64,000 bases of DNA from Rhododendron vialii (GCF_030253575.1 NC_080569.1:26610501-26674500), one strand, 5' to 3'. Positions 21,318-33,420 are shown, counted from the first letter of the stretch. Numbers and translations: made by a program. The notes: generated from the sequence alone by a model not told the origin.

Positions 21318-22888
21318 CTCTCGTAGATTTCTTAATTCTAGCAAATGAGCACATTTTTAGGAAAATGTAATATTTACTTCACTTTAAAATTGGAGTAATA
21401 CTTGTACATCTAATTATAGCGAAAATAATTTTGTACTTGTACTTGTACTTGAGTGTTGACTATTTCTTTACTGACTTGGTAAATTAAAGACTTGAAGTTA
21501 TGAAGCGAGTTGCGGAATTTTGATGAATTATAATAATTGAGGGCTTACATAGATTGGGGTAGCAAGATTTAGGATTTTGATATTCGCGCTTCACCTTTTA
21601 CTGATGGCACTCCATTTTGTCTATGAAATTACTAATAACTTCACGTTAAAAGTAGAGTACCGTCAGTAAAAAGTGGAGCGCCAAAATCAATAAGGTTTAT
21701 AATAGGACAGTGGCGACCTCGGAAATTTTGAAGAATTCAAATAATCGAGGGCTTACAAATCATGTGGTTTACTTTTGTTAAGACGTCTTCAAAGTCCTTT
21801 CTGCTTTATTATATATAAATCATAACAGTAATACGCCTGGCCTGGTAAACCATCTAACTAGTAACTTAAAAAACTTATGTGGTGTAAGTGTAAGAAGTCA
21901 AGTTTGACACTTTTCATTCATGATACAATATATCTTTGAGAAAGTATCCGAAGTGTCCATTTTGAAAATTTCTTAAAAAATCTCAACATCGTTCTTATTT
22001 TTTGGTTTTTTAATTTGTTTTTCCGGGACTGTTTTGTTGTGTTTGGTAGGTGGAGCTAGCTCCAGCAATAGGTAAGGCATTTTTTTAAGATCTTAGGGAT
22101 CGAAGAGAGTTCTTCTCTGTAATCATCACTCTCCCTGTTTCAGACAGTTTGTGTAGCAACCCAACAGGTATTTGATTTTTTTTTTGGGCACCTTGGATCA
22201 ATTAGTGATCCTCAAAATTTATTTTATAGCTGGATTAGGATTCTTTCACATTTAAGTGAGATAAATAGGCATGCAATCAGATTCATTTCACTTGCATTTT
22301 GGTTTCCATTGCATGGCTTAAAGTGATACCACTCCAAAGAAGAATCATTCACATAGTTATAATTCCAAGCCAAGTAACTATGTTTTTCTTTTTTTAGTTT
22401 AGTTAATGGTCTCGAATATGAAAACGTACGATTAATGTTGTGTAACTTTGAGGCTTATTGTCACGAATCAAGATTATTTTTAATCTAGCGAGTATATATT
22501 TAGTTTCTATGATTGGAAGTACATGTATTATACGCTGATTTTCATGCTATTATGTTAATTATATTTGCCAAATTCTATACTAAGCTAGACGAGTCGTCTC
22601 TTGATTAGCATCCTCGATTCATGGAAGATATTGTTATAGATCCATTACTATACATAGAAATATAACTAGTATATATGTAACCCAGTCATTATATCGTTTA
22701 GAATTTCAATAATTAAAACCGATTTAAGATCTATTACGTCTGCAAGACGTAACGGTGTCGCCAAGAAATTATATGCATATGCAATACTTTCCGGCATATC
22801 TTTTGGAGTTGAATAGAAACCTAAGAACTTCTGAACACCATTAAAATCATTTCGGTCTGCAACTTTCGAAGGTGGTAGGTTCATAAAA
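21318..22888. repeat. Duplicated array block Y, copy 2
   Basis: Counterpart of 17425-18660. Carries the 76-codon minus-strand frame 22896-22666. After about 22888 the two copies stop matching. An added block near 21575-21690 contains its own small inverted repeat (CGCTTCACCTTTTACTGA with TCAGTAAAAAGTGGAGCG). Confidence 0.85.
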
Positions 22889-22891
22889 GTA

Positions 22892-22970
22892 CCCATGAAA
22901 ATGGTTCATGAGTGAATCTGGGCCATTGATTGACCATTCATGAATACTTTCATGAACCATTTTCATGTAT
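22892..22970. repeat. Short inverted-repeat element
   Basis: CATGAAAATGGTTCATGA at the left and TTTCATGAACCATTTTCATG at the right, about 80 bp in total. Possibly a very small MITE; target duplication not certain. Confidence 0.5.
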
Positions 22971-22974
22971 CATA

Positions 22975-23899
22975 ATATTTTTCTCCCGTTAATGAACCTT
23001 AAAAATACAAAATGATTTTAATTTAGATGGCTGAAGAAGTTAAGAACATAAGTTAGAACCTAGAAAAGATGTTATTTCACATTATTCAAGAAGGAACCAC
23101 GAATCTATGACGTTTTTATTGGTTCTTTTTTAGAGGGGATGACGTGCTCTCTTTTTTTCTTGATTATTAGAAAATTCTAAAATCAGCCCAATAAGCTGAC
23201 AATAAGAAGTGTGAATATGTATTAGAAGATGTAAAAAAAATATAGGAATATGTGTTTTTCCTTGTCCTCTTATGTGTTTATTGTTAACCTACTGAGCTGT
23301 AAATAGAAAGATCGTTTATTATTTATGATTTATTTTTGCTAATATAGACGTTGACTTTATATATAGTACGTGTGTACTAAGGCTGGGTTTGACTTAATAT
23401 ATAAGTTGAAATGATTTTTTTTTTGGTCTCTATTCAAATTTTTTTTGTATTTGTTAATTTTGTATTAAATTTTTGTGATTTATTGATTCATCTCGTCGAG
23501 AAAAATAAAAAAAGTAAAAAATTATGATCGAAACTCATAATGTTTTTAATAAAGACAAAAATAAGTCAACGAGACGAATCAATAAGTCACACAAGTTTGA
23601 CTCAAAATGAACAAATGCGAAAAAAATTTGAATAAAAACAAATAAAAAAGTTAACTTTTTAATCCAAACCCACTCCAAAGTCTTTTTTAATTTTCTTCCA
23701 AAATTTAAACAGAGTGGATTTAATAGGTCTTCTTCTCTTTTTTTTTTGCTGGGGGGGGTGGGGGGGTCATTCAACCACTTATCCAAATAGAATTGGATAT
23801 TCTTTTCTGCTATCTTTGAGACAATTTCCCTTTCAGTGTTCAAAATTAACATAATATATAGAAGGTTCTAATGTATTTTGTTAGAATCATAACAAAACT
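22975..23899. other. Intergenic DNA with a foldback repeat copy
   Basis: The notable content is a copy of the foldback family at about 23415-23665 (see the 35540-36245 entries) and a G-run at 23751-23766. No gene seen. Confidence 0.5.
23415..23665. repeat. Foldback MITE family, copy at 23.4 kb
   Basis: Two arms carry TATTTGTTAATTTTGTATTAA and its near inverse (ACTCAAAATGAACAAATG), and TTGATTCATCTCGTCGAG with ACGAGACGAATCAATAAG. The same layout recurs at 35540-35880 and 35950-36245, and split around the Helitron at 14.2-15.2 kb. Confidence 0.7.
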
Positions 23900-24270
23900 C
23901 ACTACAAGAAAATTCAGCTTCGGAGTATGAAAACTTTATATCCAACTCAAGATTAATTAGCAATAAGTGGAGAGGTCCGAAATGTTATTAAGTAATCACC
24001 CATTTCATTCCCCAGTAATGTAGGACTCTATTTCCTTAGCACGGAAACTAAAAATTTTGTCGCCGAAGAGCTGTTTTAGTGCCCAAACGTTTTGATGACT
24101 ACCATTTTTAGTCGCCGGCCACAAACCTTTGGAAGATATTTACCGACTAAAAAAACAAGCTCCACACTGAAGACTGTAAAAGTGTGGTCGCCAATCTCAA
24201 ATTTAGTCGTTGTATCTTTGAACTTATATGAAAGTATGAAACGTTGGGAATGGCTGCAAGATGAGAAGGA
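23900..24270. mobile_element. CACTA-type transposon terminus (fragment)
   Basis: CACTACAAGAAAA at 23900 is the conserved end of plant CACTA (En/Spm) elements. The next 300 bp contain repeated TTTAGTCG-type words as in subterminal repeats. I found no matching TTTTCTTGTAGTG before ankyrin copy C, so the element is truncated. Confidence 0.55.
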
Positions 24271-24666
24271 AAGGTAACGGATCTTGATTTTCTCAATTTC
24301 CGGTTATTTGTGTGGGTGGAAGAACTTCATAGATTACTACTACTTCCTTTGCAGCAGGATCCTGTGATCGATTTTCGGAGGAACAGATCCAGATCGTATA
24401 TACACGTCTTGGTTCTCTCAATCGGGGATGAATATATCATTAATATCTATCGACAAGAGCGCGATTTTCAGGTTGGTTTAGCCTGTTATGGAAGGGTAAA
24501 GACAACAAATCTTTTGGAAAGAAGAGGAACTATGGAGCGATTAGGCAAAGTTGATACGCACGTACAATTCAATTTTATTTCTTGCAAACCTTGCATTTGG
24601 GCACAACTGTTTTAATCGATCAAATGAAAGAATGAAATAGTAAATAAACACGACAAACACACAAAA

Positions 24667-26639
24667 TCAAACAATAGCCTCGGTTGATGCGACTCGGGTC
24701 GGAATTCGCGATTGTTCTCCTCCGCCGTGTGATTTAATGCAGGAAAAATCGGGAATCATCTCCACGACTTTTTCTTTCCAACGGCAAATCATCTCCGAGA
24801 CCATTTCTCTGTTCTCAGCTGCTATCAAACGACTTCCGTGCACTATGAGAAGAATCGCCTGCAAGCCGAACCATACTACGACTGCAACTACAATATTATG
24901 ATCGACGGATTCCCTTTTTGCTTTCGGTGTGAACAAAAGAATAGCACATGCGTACGTGAATGCCATACACGTGATCGATACGCACATAACCACCACCAAC
25001 ATCACCAAAAGACATCGTTTCCTGAAAGGCACTCCGCTGATGAGACAAGTGATTGTTATCAGCGAGGCCACAAATCCAATGGTGTTCCCACGGATGAAGT
25101 AGGGGTACGCAGTTGGATGATTGTAAGCCATCACAGCTTCTCCAGCTCTGTGTCCGTCAACTCCATCTACATTCTCTAGCCAAACACCGCCCGGAGGGTT
25201 CACCCCAGCTTGGAATGCTATTGTTGCCATTAGTATAGCGACAATTGTTAGTGATTTTCTTTTCTGTTCGATCCACTCATAGTGGTTGATATAATTTCCT
25301 CTGTGAATGTGATGTTTTCGAAGGTGTTTTTCAATGTCACCTTCCCATTGTTCTGGCTTTGTTCTTTTGCCTCGTCCAAGAAGTAGAATATCCCTCGCCG
25401 TTTGACCGCTTGCATTTGTTGCCCTTGTATCTATCTTAGAGTTCTCGAGGATCTTCTTGATAATCTGAAACGTTCATTTTGTCAAAAATCAATTTCGGCA
25501 TCATACAAATCTCTCAACAGCGGAATCACAATAATTTACCAAAATCCCAACTATTTTTGGCTTTTGGATCAAAAATCACATTAGAATCTTAAAAGATTAA
25601 AAAAAAATTGTCACATGATTCAATGGCCGAAAATGCACCAACAACCAGTAATGCACCGGAACTAGGTACAACACTTAAGCTGTCTCGTATGAGAAATTTT
25701 GAAGTGTCCCGACCTTATTTGCTCTTCTGTATTAAATGTTATGGCGGAAGACGGTACAGAATATAAGTGATAAATGGTGCATATAGTGAGAATATTATGT
25801 ATAACATTATCAACAATGTGTGAAAAAATCACAAAAGATTTATTAAATTATTACCAGAAACCAAAATTACATCGACCATGAAAAGACAAGCATTTTTTTT
25901 TTTTTGAAATTTTGAAAATGTGTTTCATCAACTTGGTTTTTTTAGAACTCATTTTGCATGATTCATTTTTATTAGAGTATTAAATAAGCCCATATGACAA
26001 AGTTAATTCAGATATAGATTCTCAGTTTCCAACTTGAAAAATAAAGCCTTGATTGTGGTCCTAACGTACCTCAAATTTTTTATTGGCAACGGCAATGTGT
26101 AATATGGTGTTCCCAGCATGATCCGTGGCATTGACAAACTCCTCACCTTTAAAACATTTCTCCAGCAGCTCTTCCAGAAAGTTCAACCGATCATATTTCA
26201 CGCATAGATGTAAAATTGTATCTCTCTCTCCTTTGTCCACCCTAGCTCGAGCAGCACATGGGTTAGCTTCAAACAACGCATCCAAGACATCGACCTGGCC
26301 CGCAACGGCTGCAGTGTGGAGAGGGTTTAAACCGTCTCGATCACAAGCCAAGCACATCTTTGGGTTCGCCTCTGCTAATAATTTTACGATTGGAACATGT
26401 CCATTAGCCGATGCCAAGTGAAGGGGCGATCGTTTATGCGAATCTAGAGTTTCGCAGAGGTTGGGATTGAGCGGCAACCGGATTTGGAAAAACGCTGTTT
26501 GCCCGTTTAATGCGGCCACATGGAGATCATTCCAATTGAAATATTTCTCCACTACTGCTCTATCGCACTTGGATTCAATTTCTTCCCGCGAAACATTTCC
26601 ACCTCCCTTGATTGCTGCTCCATGATGGCCCCCATTCTC

Positions 26640-26642
<3 letters not shown>
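24667..26642 (-). CDS. Ankyrin-repeat protein with PGG membrane domain, copy C
   Basis: Exon 1 is 26642-26070 (191 codons, donor TTTGAG|GTACG) and exon 2 is 25464-24667 (266 codons with stop, acceptor TTTCAG|ATTATC). Both are phase 0 and unbroken, giving 456 residues. Ankyrin repeats start with YFNWNDLHVAALNGQ and go on through SPLHLASANGHVPIV, DGLNPLHTAAVAGQ and TILHLCVKYDRLN. Exon 2 has a basic linker and the PGG domain: PPGGVW near residues 281-285, then about four membrane helices (VAILMATIAFQA; IGFVASLITITCLI; LLVMLVVVMCVSITCMAFTYA; IVVAVVVWFGLQAILLIV). The C-terminal tail is about 30 residues longer than in copy B. Exon 1 lengths are identical in B and C, which shows common descent. Likely a membrane-anchored signalling protein of the ACD6/ITN1 kind; substrate and partners unknown. 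Confidence 0.9.

Positions 26643-26644
<2 letters not shown>

Positions 26645-26697
<53 letters not shown>
26645..26697. repeat. (CT)n microsatellite next to the copy C start codon
   Basis: About 53 bp of CT ending three bases before the ATG. A duplicated leader piece follows (CAATTCAAC.CTTGTGTTTTACAGCT at about 26697 and 26741), then (AC)n at 26777-26805 and (AT)n at 26806-26821. Confidence 0.9.
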
Positions 26698-26702
<5 letters not shown>

Positions 26703-26774
26703 ACGCTTGTGTTTTACAGCTCTCTCTCTCCCAATCTCTCTCAATTCAACTCTTGTGTTTTACAGCTGAGTAAC

Positions 26775-26821
<47 letters not shown>

Positions 26822-27300
26822 GAACATCAGCACAAGTTGCAAAATTTGTTTCCATTAAATATAGGCTTTGAATATTTCAACTCTTTCTCTACACATATAC
26901 GAACATCAGCGCAAGTTGCAAAATTTGTTTCCATTAATTATAACCTTGAATATTTCAACTCCTTCCCTATTGACTAAATTAACATTACTTGTAGCTAGTC
27001 ATGAAGCAAATGAGAAGAGGGGAGTTTGAACGGTTCAACTAATTGAGGCCTTACCTAGCTAGATTGTGGTAGCAAGATTAAGAGGAAAAATTCATGTGAA
27101 GGTTTACACACGAGGCTAGGACAGTGGCGACTTCAAGAAGTTGTGAGACGGGGTCATCAACAAAGTCTTCTTTGCCTTGTTTACTCTGATTTGTATGTAT
27201 CAAATGATTCGATACTAAAAAAAAAAATAGATTAAAAATTAAACCCGTGATGAGAAGACAACTTATGAAATATGGTCCACTTCTTAGCGCACCATAAGGC
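26822..27300. repeat. Ankyrin-array upstream flank, copies near gene C
   Basis: Contains ATCAGC.CAAGTTGCAAAATTTG twice (26825 and 26906), then the GAGGCCTTACCTAG, GTGGTAGCAAGATTAAGAGG and GACAGTGGCGACTTCA blocks shared with the other flanks. Confidence 0.75.
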
Positions 27301-27850
27301 ACCATTGGTTAATTTCTGAGAAAGAAAAGCGAAATATGGGGATGTTGATCATAACTTGGCATTTTATGATAGTCTTTTTTATGATTGGTGATTCTATTGT
27401 CAGTCCACTGGGTTAATAATAAGCGCATAAGAAGACAAGGAAAATACGTGTATTTTTGTGTATTTTTTATATCTTTTAATACACATTTACACACTTATTA
27501 TTGTCAGTCCATTAAGCTGATTTTAAAATTTTCCAATAAGTACTTACTAGGATAGTTCGATATTGGGGGGATAATACGTTGTAAGCCAATTTTTGATAAT
27601 TACACCGCATTAAATGCCTCTAAAATAATGGCTTATGTGTCGGCTAAAGTTTCAACCTTGTCGAATGCCAAACATTCAAAACTTTAGGACCACTAGAGAG
27701 TTTGAGAACGGAACTATACATTTAAGTGGGAAAAGGGGTAATAATTGACGGATTCATGGTACACATTTTGGAAATGATAAACCCTTAAGGGAAGTATTGA
27801 CAAATTCATGGCATTTTTATTTCACGTACAAGGACAAATTCACCCTCTCC
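27301..27850. other. AT-rich stretch, no gene seen
   Basis: Short frames only. A pair of inverted words around 27395-27530 (TATTGTCAGTCCA.T on the same strand twice) hints at a small repeat. Confidence 0.35.
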
Positions 27851-27853
27851 TTA

Positions 27854-28457
27854 GAGTATTCACAATGCTATAACCAAAAGCAAAAAGTTTTTAAAGTTAA
27901 TAACGTTGGTGCAAAATATGGCTTACAATGCTATAATCAAACTTAACAACCTCCTTAAAAATAATCAAATTTTGGGCCCTGGATAACAAAACTAGCAACC
28001 TTTTGACAATAATCAAATTTAATAGATGGACCCTACGTATTCTCAATCAAATACACTAAACATTATACAACAATGTTCTATCTCTCCTCTTTTCCTCTCT
28101 CTTTCTCTTCGAACAATATTTTGGAAATTTTTTTTTTACTAATAATTGTTTTTTTGAAACAGTTATTTAAAAATAGTTTTGTTTTCAAAAAAAAGTTTCA
28201 AAAACTATTTTCTATTTCTAGTAAATAGTTTTTACTAGTTTCAAAACTATTTTTAGAAAAACTATTTTCTACTGTTCACAATTTTTAGTTTTTTATAGTT
28301 TGAAAAAATGATGTGATCCAAATTTTGGTTATCCAATTTTGATTATGTCATTATAGACATCTACATTGCTAACCTTAGCAATCTCTTAAATGAATAATCA
28401 AAAGCTGATGTGACAAGTTTTGATTATCAATTTTTTATTATAGTACTGTGGATACCC
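27854..28457. mobile_element. PIF/Harbinger-like MITE
   Basis: Left end GAGTATTCACAATGCTATAA and right end TTATAGTACTGTGGATACCC are inverted repeats, flanked by TTA at 27851-27853 and 28458-28460. A 3-bp TTA/TAA duplication is the mark of PIF/Harbinger elements. The inside has several mutually inverted ACTATTTT/AAAATAGT words. A longer direct repeat, AATTCACCC, lies slightly outside on both sides and may be chance. Confidence 0.65.
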
Positions 28458-28581
28458 TTATATAACAATTCACCCAAATCTATTTCCCCCAAATCCATCT
28501 CCCGCAATTCGTCATTTCCTTCACTCGTCTTCCCCATTGTCGCGCTCTAGACCTTTTACCTTACCAGATTTGGGGAGCTAA

Positions 28582-28885
28582 GAGCATCTCCAACCTTGAC
28601 CCATTTTAAGACTCAAATTTAAAAATGGGGCAAAAATCACAAAAATCTCTCTCCAATCTTTGACCCAAACCTTTCCCCATTTTGGGTTTTACTCATTTTT
28701 TGGCCCAAATCTGAGACAACTTTTGCCTTGACCCATTTCTCCAACGGCTAGTTAGAGAGAGAGAGAAAGAGGGAGATGTGTAAAATTTGGGTTTGATGGT
28801 TGGAGATATGTCTACCCAAAATGGGTTTTTACCCCAAATTTGACTCAAATTTGAAGAAAAATATGGGTGAAGGCTGGAGATGCTC
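28582..28885. mobile_element. Tourist-like (PIF/Harbinger) MITE, 304 bp
   Basis: Ends GAGCATCTCCAACC and GGCTGGAGATGCTC are inverted repeats, flanked by TAA at 28579-28581 and 28886-28888. This end sequence belongs to a widespread plant MITE group. No coding capacity. Inner blocks also pair (ACCCATTTT, AAAATGGG). Confidence 0.85.
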
Positions 28886-28888
28886 TAA

Positions 28889-30396
28889 ATGACACAGTTT
28901 AAGGGCTTTTGACGGAGATTGTGTATGTTTTGTTTTATTTCGTTTTTGTCCAGATTTAGTCTAGTTTTATGTCCGGATTTAATCTGGTGGATTGTTGATT
29001 TTCATCAGTTTTTTATGTTGTCTTTGATATGGAGCTCCGCCATCCCTATGCGTCTAGTGTCTAGGTACTAGCTCCATGTAAGCCGATCCTTGTTGATAAC
29101 AGTGTAGAATGAGCGATGGCTCTTGCTTAAGCGCCAAACATCAGCTTCGTCTCTTTTTTCCTGTATATCGTTAGCTTTAGGGCTTGACTGTGTCTCTGTA
29201 TTCAGGTGAAAATCTGTAAATGTCATATGGCCTGATTTGTATTCCGGTGATAATCTGTTGATGTCATATGGCTTTTTAAATGGATGTGCTTCTTCCATTG
29301 AAAAAAAAGAAGGATTCCCTAGTTCAGTTGCCAATAATTTATCGATTTTTTGTGGGCCCATTCGGGTCCCTCAAAGATGATTTAAATCGCTCATCATTTT
29401 AAAATACTTTTTTGTGGGTTTGTGAAAAGAATTAGCTCGATTTTTTAATTGGGTCACTAGTTAACTAGTAAATTAAAGAAAATTAGTACAGTACTTATCA
29501 AATTATAGCGAAAAGAATTTAATTTGTCCACTTGAGTGTTGACTATTTCTTTACTGACTGGGTAAATTAAGACTCGAAGTTATGAAGCAAGTTGCAGAAT
29601 TTTGAAGTATTAAAATAAGGCTGTTGATTTTGCCACTTCTTTTATTGTTAACGTCACTTCTCTGCAAGTATTTTTTTACACTTTCAGGAGGAGTAGCATT
29701 AACAAAAAAAGAAGTGACAAAATCATTTCCCTAAAATAATTGAGGGCTTACATAGATTGTGGTAGCAAGATTTATATGAAGGTTTATAATAGGACAGTGG
29801 CGACCTCAGGAAGTTGTGAGGCGGGGTCATCATCCATAAACTTAGATATCGTTGTCTTTTTTGCCTCCTAAATAAGCAAATATCAAACATCCGTCGACAT
29901 TCAAGTGATTCATCAATAACTTATATATCAGTAGGTATATGCATAGAACATTTGCATAATGACATTTTCCTTATTTTACTCTCATTTGTGCAAATCAAAT
30001 CATATGACACGAGCAAAATCACAAAAGCTAGTTTTTTTTTTCATGAGTAAACAGAAAAAAATAATCCACTGCTTTGCAAAAGAAACGGAGAACCGGCATC
30101 ACAACCAAAAAGAAGCTACAGAGACCGTGCATTTATCGTAGTAACTTGAACCGTTTATCCTATAGAGACCACATAGTAGTGTATTCTCACAAAAAAATTA
30201 GCTTGATCGGACATTGTATATAAAAAAAAAATTATAAATATATAGGAGCTTCAATTTTACAGACCAAAATTCAATTTTAATATATATATCGATGTATGAT
30301 TAAACTGATTTTTTGCACGGATATATAACTAACGGGTCCTACAAGATGAACGGTTTAAATTACTGTGATAAACACACAGTGAGGCCCACAAATGAG
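28889..30396. other. Intergenic DNA with an ankyrin-array flank copy
   Basis: 29505-29890 repeats the array flank (GACTCGAAGTTATGAAGCAAG, GAGGGCTTACATAGATTGTG, GACAGTGGCGACCTCAGGAAG). A small inverted insertion at 29630-29735 (TTTTGCCACTTCTTTT with AAAGAAGTGACAAAAT) interrupts it; the other flanks lack it. No gene seen. Confidence 0.6.
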
Positions 30397-30405
30397 GAGC
30401 GGAAA

Positions 30406-31491
30406 GGGAAATTTTTATAAATGGTCCCTCTAGTTTGCATGAATTTTCATTTTCGTCCCTCTAGTATCAATTGTGTTACTTTTAGTCCTATAATTTGCAT
30501 TCTGTCTCAATTTCGTCCCTCTCGCTTACGGCGTTAATGAAACAAACGGAATTGGAGGACAAAATTGTCATTTCTCCTCACAGAGGGACTAAATTGAGAT
30601 TTTATGCAAACTAGAGGGACTATTTCTATAATTTTGTTTTTTAATTTTGTTTTTGTAAATAAATTTAAAATACATCATATATAATATATTTCTCATCTCA
30701 CTTTATATTGAATAATAAAATATACGTTGAAATTTTGTAAAGTTTTTATTATATACATCACAAAAAATATGAGAAAATTCGAAAAACGACCCTTATGTTA
30801 ATTGTCTTGGTCTTGTATTTTTTTTTTCAATTGAATTTTCACTATCGTTATTTTTTTTGTCACATGATTAAAAAGAAAAAGTTGTTCAATAGTATTTAGA
30901 AATCTTGTAATTGTGTTTAATTAAGCAATGAAACACTATTAAATATTAAGAGATCAAATACATTAAAATATGGGTATAAGTGTATTTATTTTGGGACTTA
31001 CTCATAAGATCACTCATATAACAAATAAACACGGATTTTAAACATTTTTTTTATTGGGTGAAAAAATAAGAAGATTATAAGAACATGATACAAAGACATT
31101 AGCTAAGGGATTGATTTGTACATTTTCTAATATTTTTGTAATGTGTAATGAAATATAAATTTTCCAATATAGTTTGATTACCCAATAAAAAATAATTCAG
31201 TTGTCAAATACATTACTTATGGTCTTTTTTATTTTATTTGCAAAAAACGAAAGTAAAATGTAAAATTTTAAAAATAATCCCTCTGGTTTGCATAAAATTT
31301 CAATTTGGTCCCTCTGTGAGAGAAAATGACAATTTTGCCCTTCAATTCCGTTTGTTTCATGGATGGCGTTAGGGAGAAGGACGAAATTGAGATGGAATGA
31401 AAACTATAGGGTTAAAATTGATACAATTAATAGTAGAGGGACGAAAATGAGAACTCATGCAAACTAGAGGGACCATTTTTATAAATTTCCC
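30406..31491. mobile_element. Mutator-like element with long terminal inverted repeats
   Basis: Terminal inverted repeats of about 230 bp: the left begins GGGAAATTTTTATAAATGG and the right ends CCATTTTTATAAATTTCCC. Both continue with TCCCTCTAGTTTGCAT, TCGTCCCTCTA and CAATTTCGTCC. Flanked by GAGCGGAAA at 30397-30405 and 31492-31500, an exact 9-bp duplication. The interior is AT-rich and encodes no transposase, so it is non-autonomous. Confidence 0.92.
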
Positions 31492-31500
31492 GAGCGGAAA

Positions 31501-32483
31501 TGGTTCGGTTTGCACCTTAGGTGGGAAGAATTTGAACTCCAATAAAATATTGTGTTAATTTGCTAACCATCGTGCATATATGTACACCGATCTAAATTAA
31601 GAGGAAAAGAGTAGGTAGTCGGTAGAGTGGAATTGACGTAACTCACTGGTAATACTAATACATTAGAAAAAGAAATTGAAAAAACAAAAACAGTTTTGAC
31701 ATATGCATGTTTTGTTGTTATTTTGTTTCTTTTCTGTATGTGACTATTTCTTGGACTCTTATGTATTGCACTTGCTTTATCTGTTTCCAACCTCACATAA
31801 ATTTGGCCATCTACAACTGTGGTTTACTTATATATATGTGTGTGTGTCCGCGCTTTTTTATCGTGGCCTAGTAATTAACCCATCTAAAGCTTACGTGGTG
31901 TGTAAGAATTCAACTTGACACTTTCAATGCGCGCATGGTATATATCTTTGTGTAATTATCAGAAGTTGTGTTAATTTAATTTGTACATTCCTTGTTTTTT
32001 TTATTAAATCCGATGTTGAAATCTTTAAGAAAATCTCGACATGACATAGACACATGTACTATATATAGCTAAGGTGAAATTCTAATGGTCGTCCCATCCC
32101 TTGCAAAGATCGATAGACTATTGGTAAGTCAATGAGTTCGATCTTAGCTACTGCGTGTTCTCACTGAAGGAGTAAAAACTAGGCTAAACAATTAGACTTG
32201 CACCGTTCCAGTCAAATAGCTAACAACTCAGCCCGAGTGATCCTTTATTTTATATATATATATATATATATATATCAACCTTCGGAGCTTACTGTCTTCT
32301 CAATGTTTGACTTGCTCTTCGTGCGTGTGATTTTGGACGTCTAGGTGGTGATGGGAGGTGAATGACGTTGCCCCATTTAGGGCAAACATATATGGTCAGG
32401 CCAAGTCATGCACACAATGTAATAATATTGGTCATTACATTTTTTCTCCTTTGCTGTGTTTTGGGGATTTTGAACTGCACACC
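31501..32483. other. Intergenic DNA with an array fragment
   Basis: 31865-32045 matches 17845-17980 of the array (CTTACG.G.TGTGTAAGAA, CAACTTGACACTTT) and thus is another eroded copy. (AT)n at 32253-32274. No gene seen. Confidence 0.5.
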
Positions 32484-32567
32484 ATCAAAATTAGGCTTGG
32501 CAATCATACGAACCCATCTAAAATTCAGTTGGGTTCGGAGTGACAATGTCCCGGCTCTAAACCTGTC

Positions 32568-32607
<40 letters not shown>

Positions 32608-32639
32608 CACTGAGTCAGGTTCCGGTGAGGGATCCCGCA

Positions 32640-32945
32640 TTTTAATAAAATGCGGGACTCTCCTTCCCGATTGAATTTCAATGATCCGAGCCGCTCAAAG
32701 TGATCAGAATGTGATTTTAAGGGTCCCCGTGAGAAATCAGCAAAAAAAAATAACCGGGAAGGGCTTCATCTGAGCAGTTTTCATTGAACGGTTCAAAAAA
32801 AACTGCTTGAATGAAGCTCTTTCCGGTCATTTTTTTTTGCTAATTTCAAGCGGGGATCCTTAAAATCACGTTCTGCACACATTGAACGGTTTGAATTTTC
32901 AAAATTTGATCAATAAATGAAAATCCCGCATTTTAATAAAGTGAG
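32640..32945. repeat. Foldback element nested in the hAT element
   Basis: Inverted blocks: AAAATGCGGGA at both ends, GTGATTTTAAGGGTCCCCG with GGGGATCCTTAAAATCACG, and CCGGGAAGGGCTTCATCTGA with TGAATGAAGCTCTTTCCGG around a centre near 32790. Arms about 140 bp, imperfect. Flanked by (AT)n at 32570-32602 and 32978-33002. Confidence 0.7.
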
Positions 32946-32977
32946 GAATCCCGCACTTAATCCGTAGTGTGTGTATG

Positions 32978-33009
<32 letters not shown>

Positions 33010-33099
33010 GATGAGATTGAGGGGTTTAATTCAGTTGGGTTCGGGGTGACAATGTCTCGCCTCTAAACCTGTCCCGATCTATCTATATATATACATATA

Positions 33100-33253
33100 G
33101 ATGAGATTGAGAGAAACCCTAGCCATTTATTCCCAACCCTCACTCCCCCTCTGTCCCTTCCACCCATACAAAATCTCTACACACGCACAAACCCATCTGC
33201 AAACCCATTTGCTTCTCTCCTCCACCCATACAAAATCTCCATTTCGATTTAAC

Positions 33254-33312
<59 letters not shown>

Positions 33313-33420
33313 CGATGTTCCCCTGATTTTTTCGGATGTTTTCTGGAGCTGCAGTTGTGATGGAGGGATGGGGGCGGGTTAGAGATCTATAAGATTAACA
33401 GCTCTTTTGTACAAATCATT
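33100..33420 (+). other. Gene-leader-like sequence inside the hAT element
   Basis: GAGAAACCCTAGCC (a telo-box-like motif common in leaders of plant translation genes) is followed by C-rich pyrimidine sequence, a direct repeat CCACCCATACAAAATCTC (33160 and 33222) and a CT tract at about 33258-33310. No open frame of a known protein follows. It may be captured host 5' sequence; that is inference. Confidence 0.35.

Noticed and set aside
24092..24615. Plus-strand frames next to ankyrin copy C
   Set aside because: They lie in or beside the CACTA fragment and show no transposase or other motif.
29068..29361. Ninety-seven-codon minus-strand frame
   Set aside because: No recognisable family, contains an internal partial repeat (GATGTCATATGG / AATGTCATATGG) and lies in array spacer DNA.
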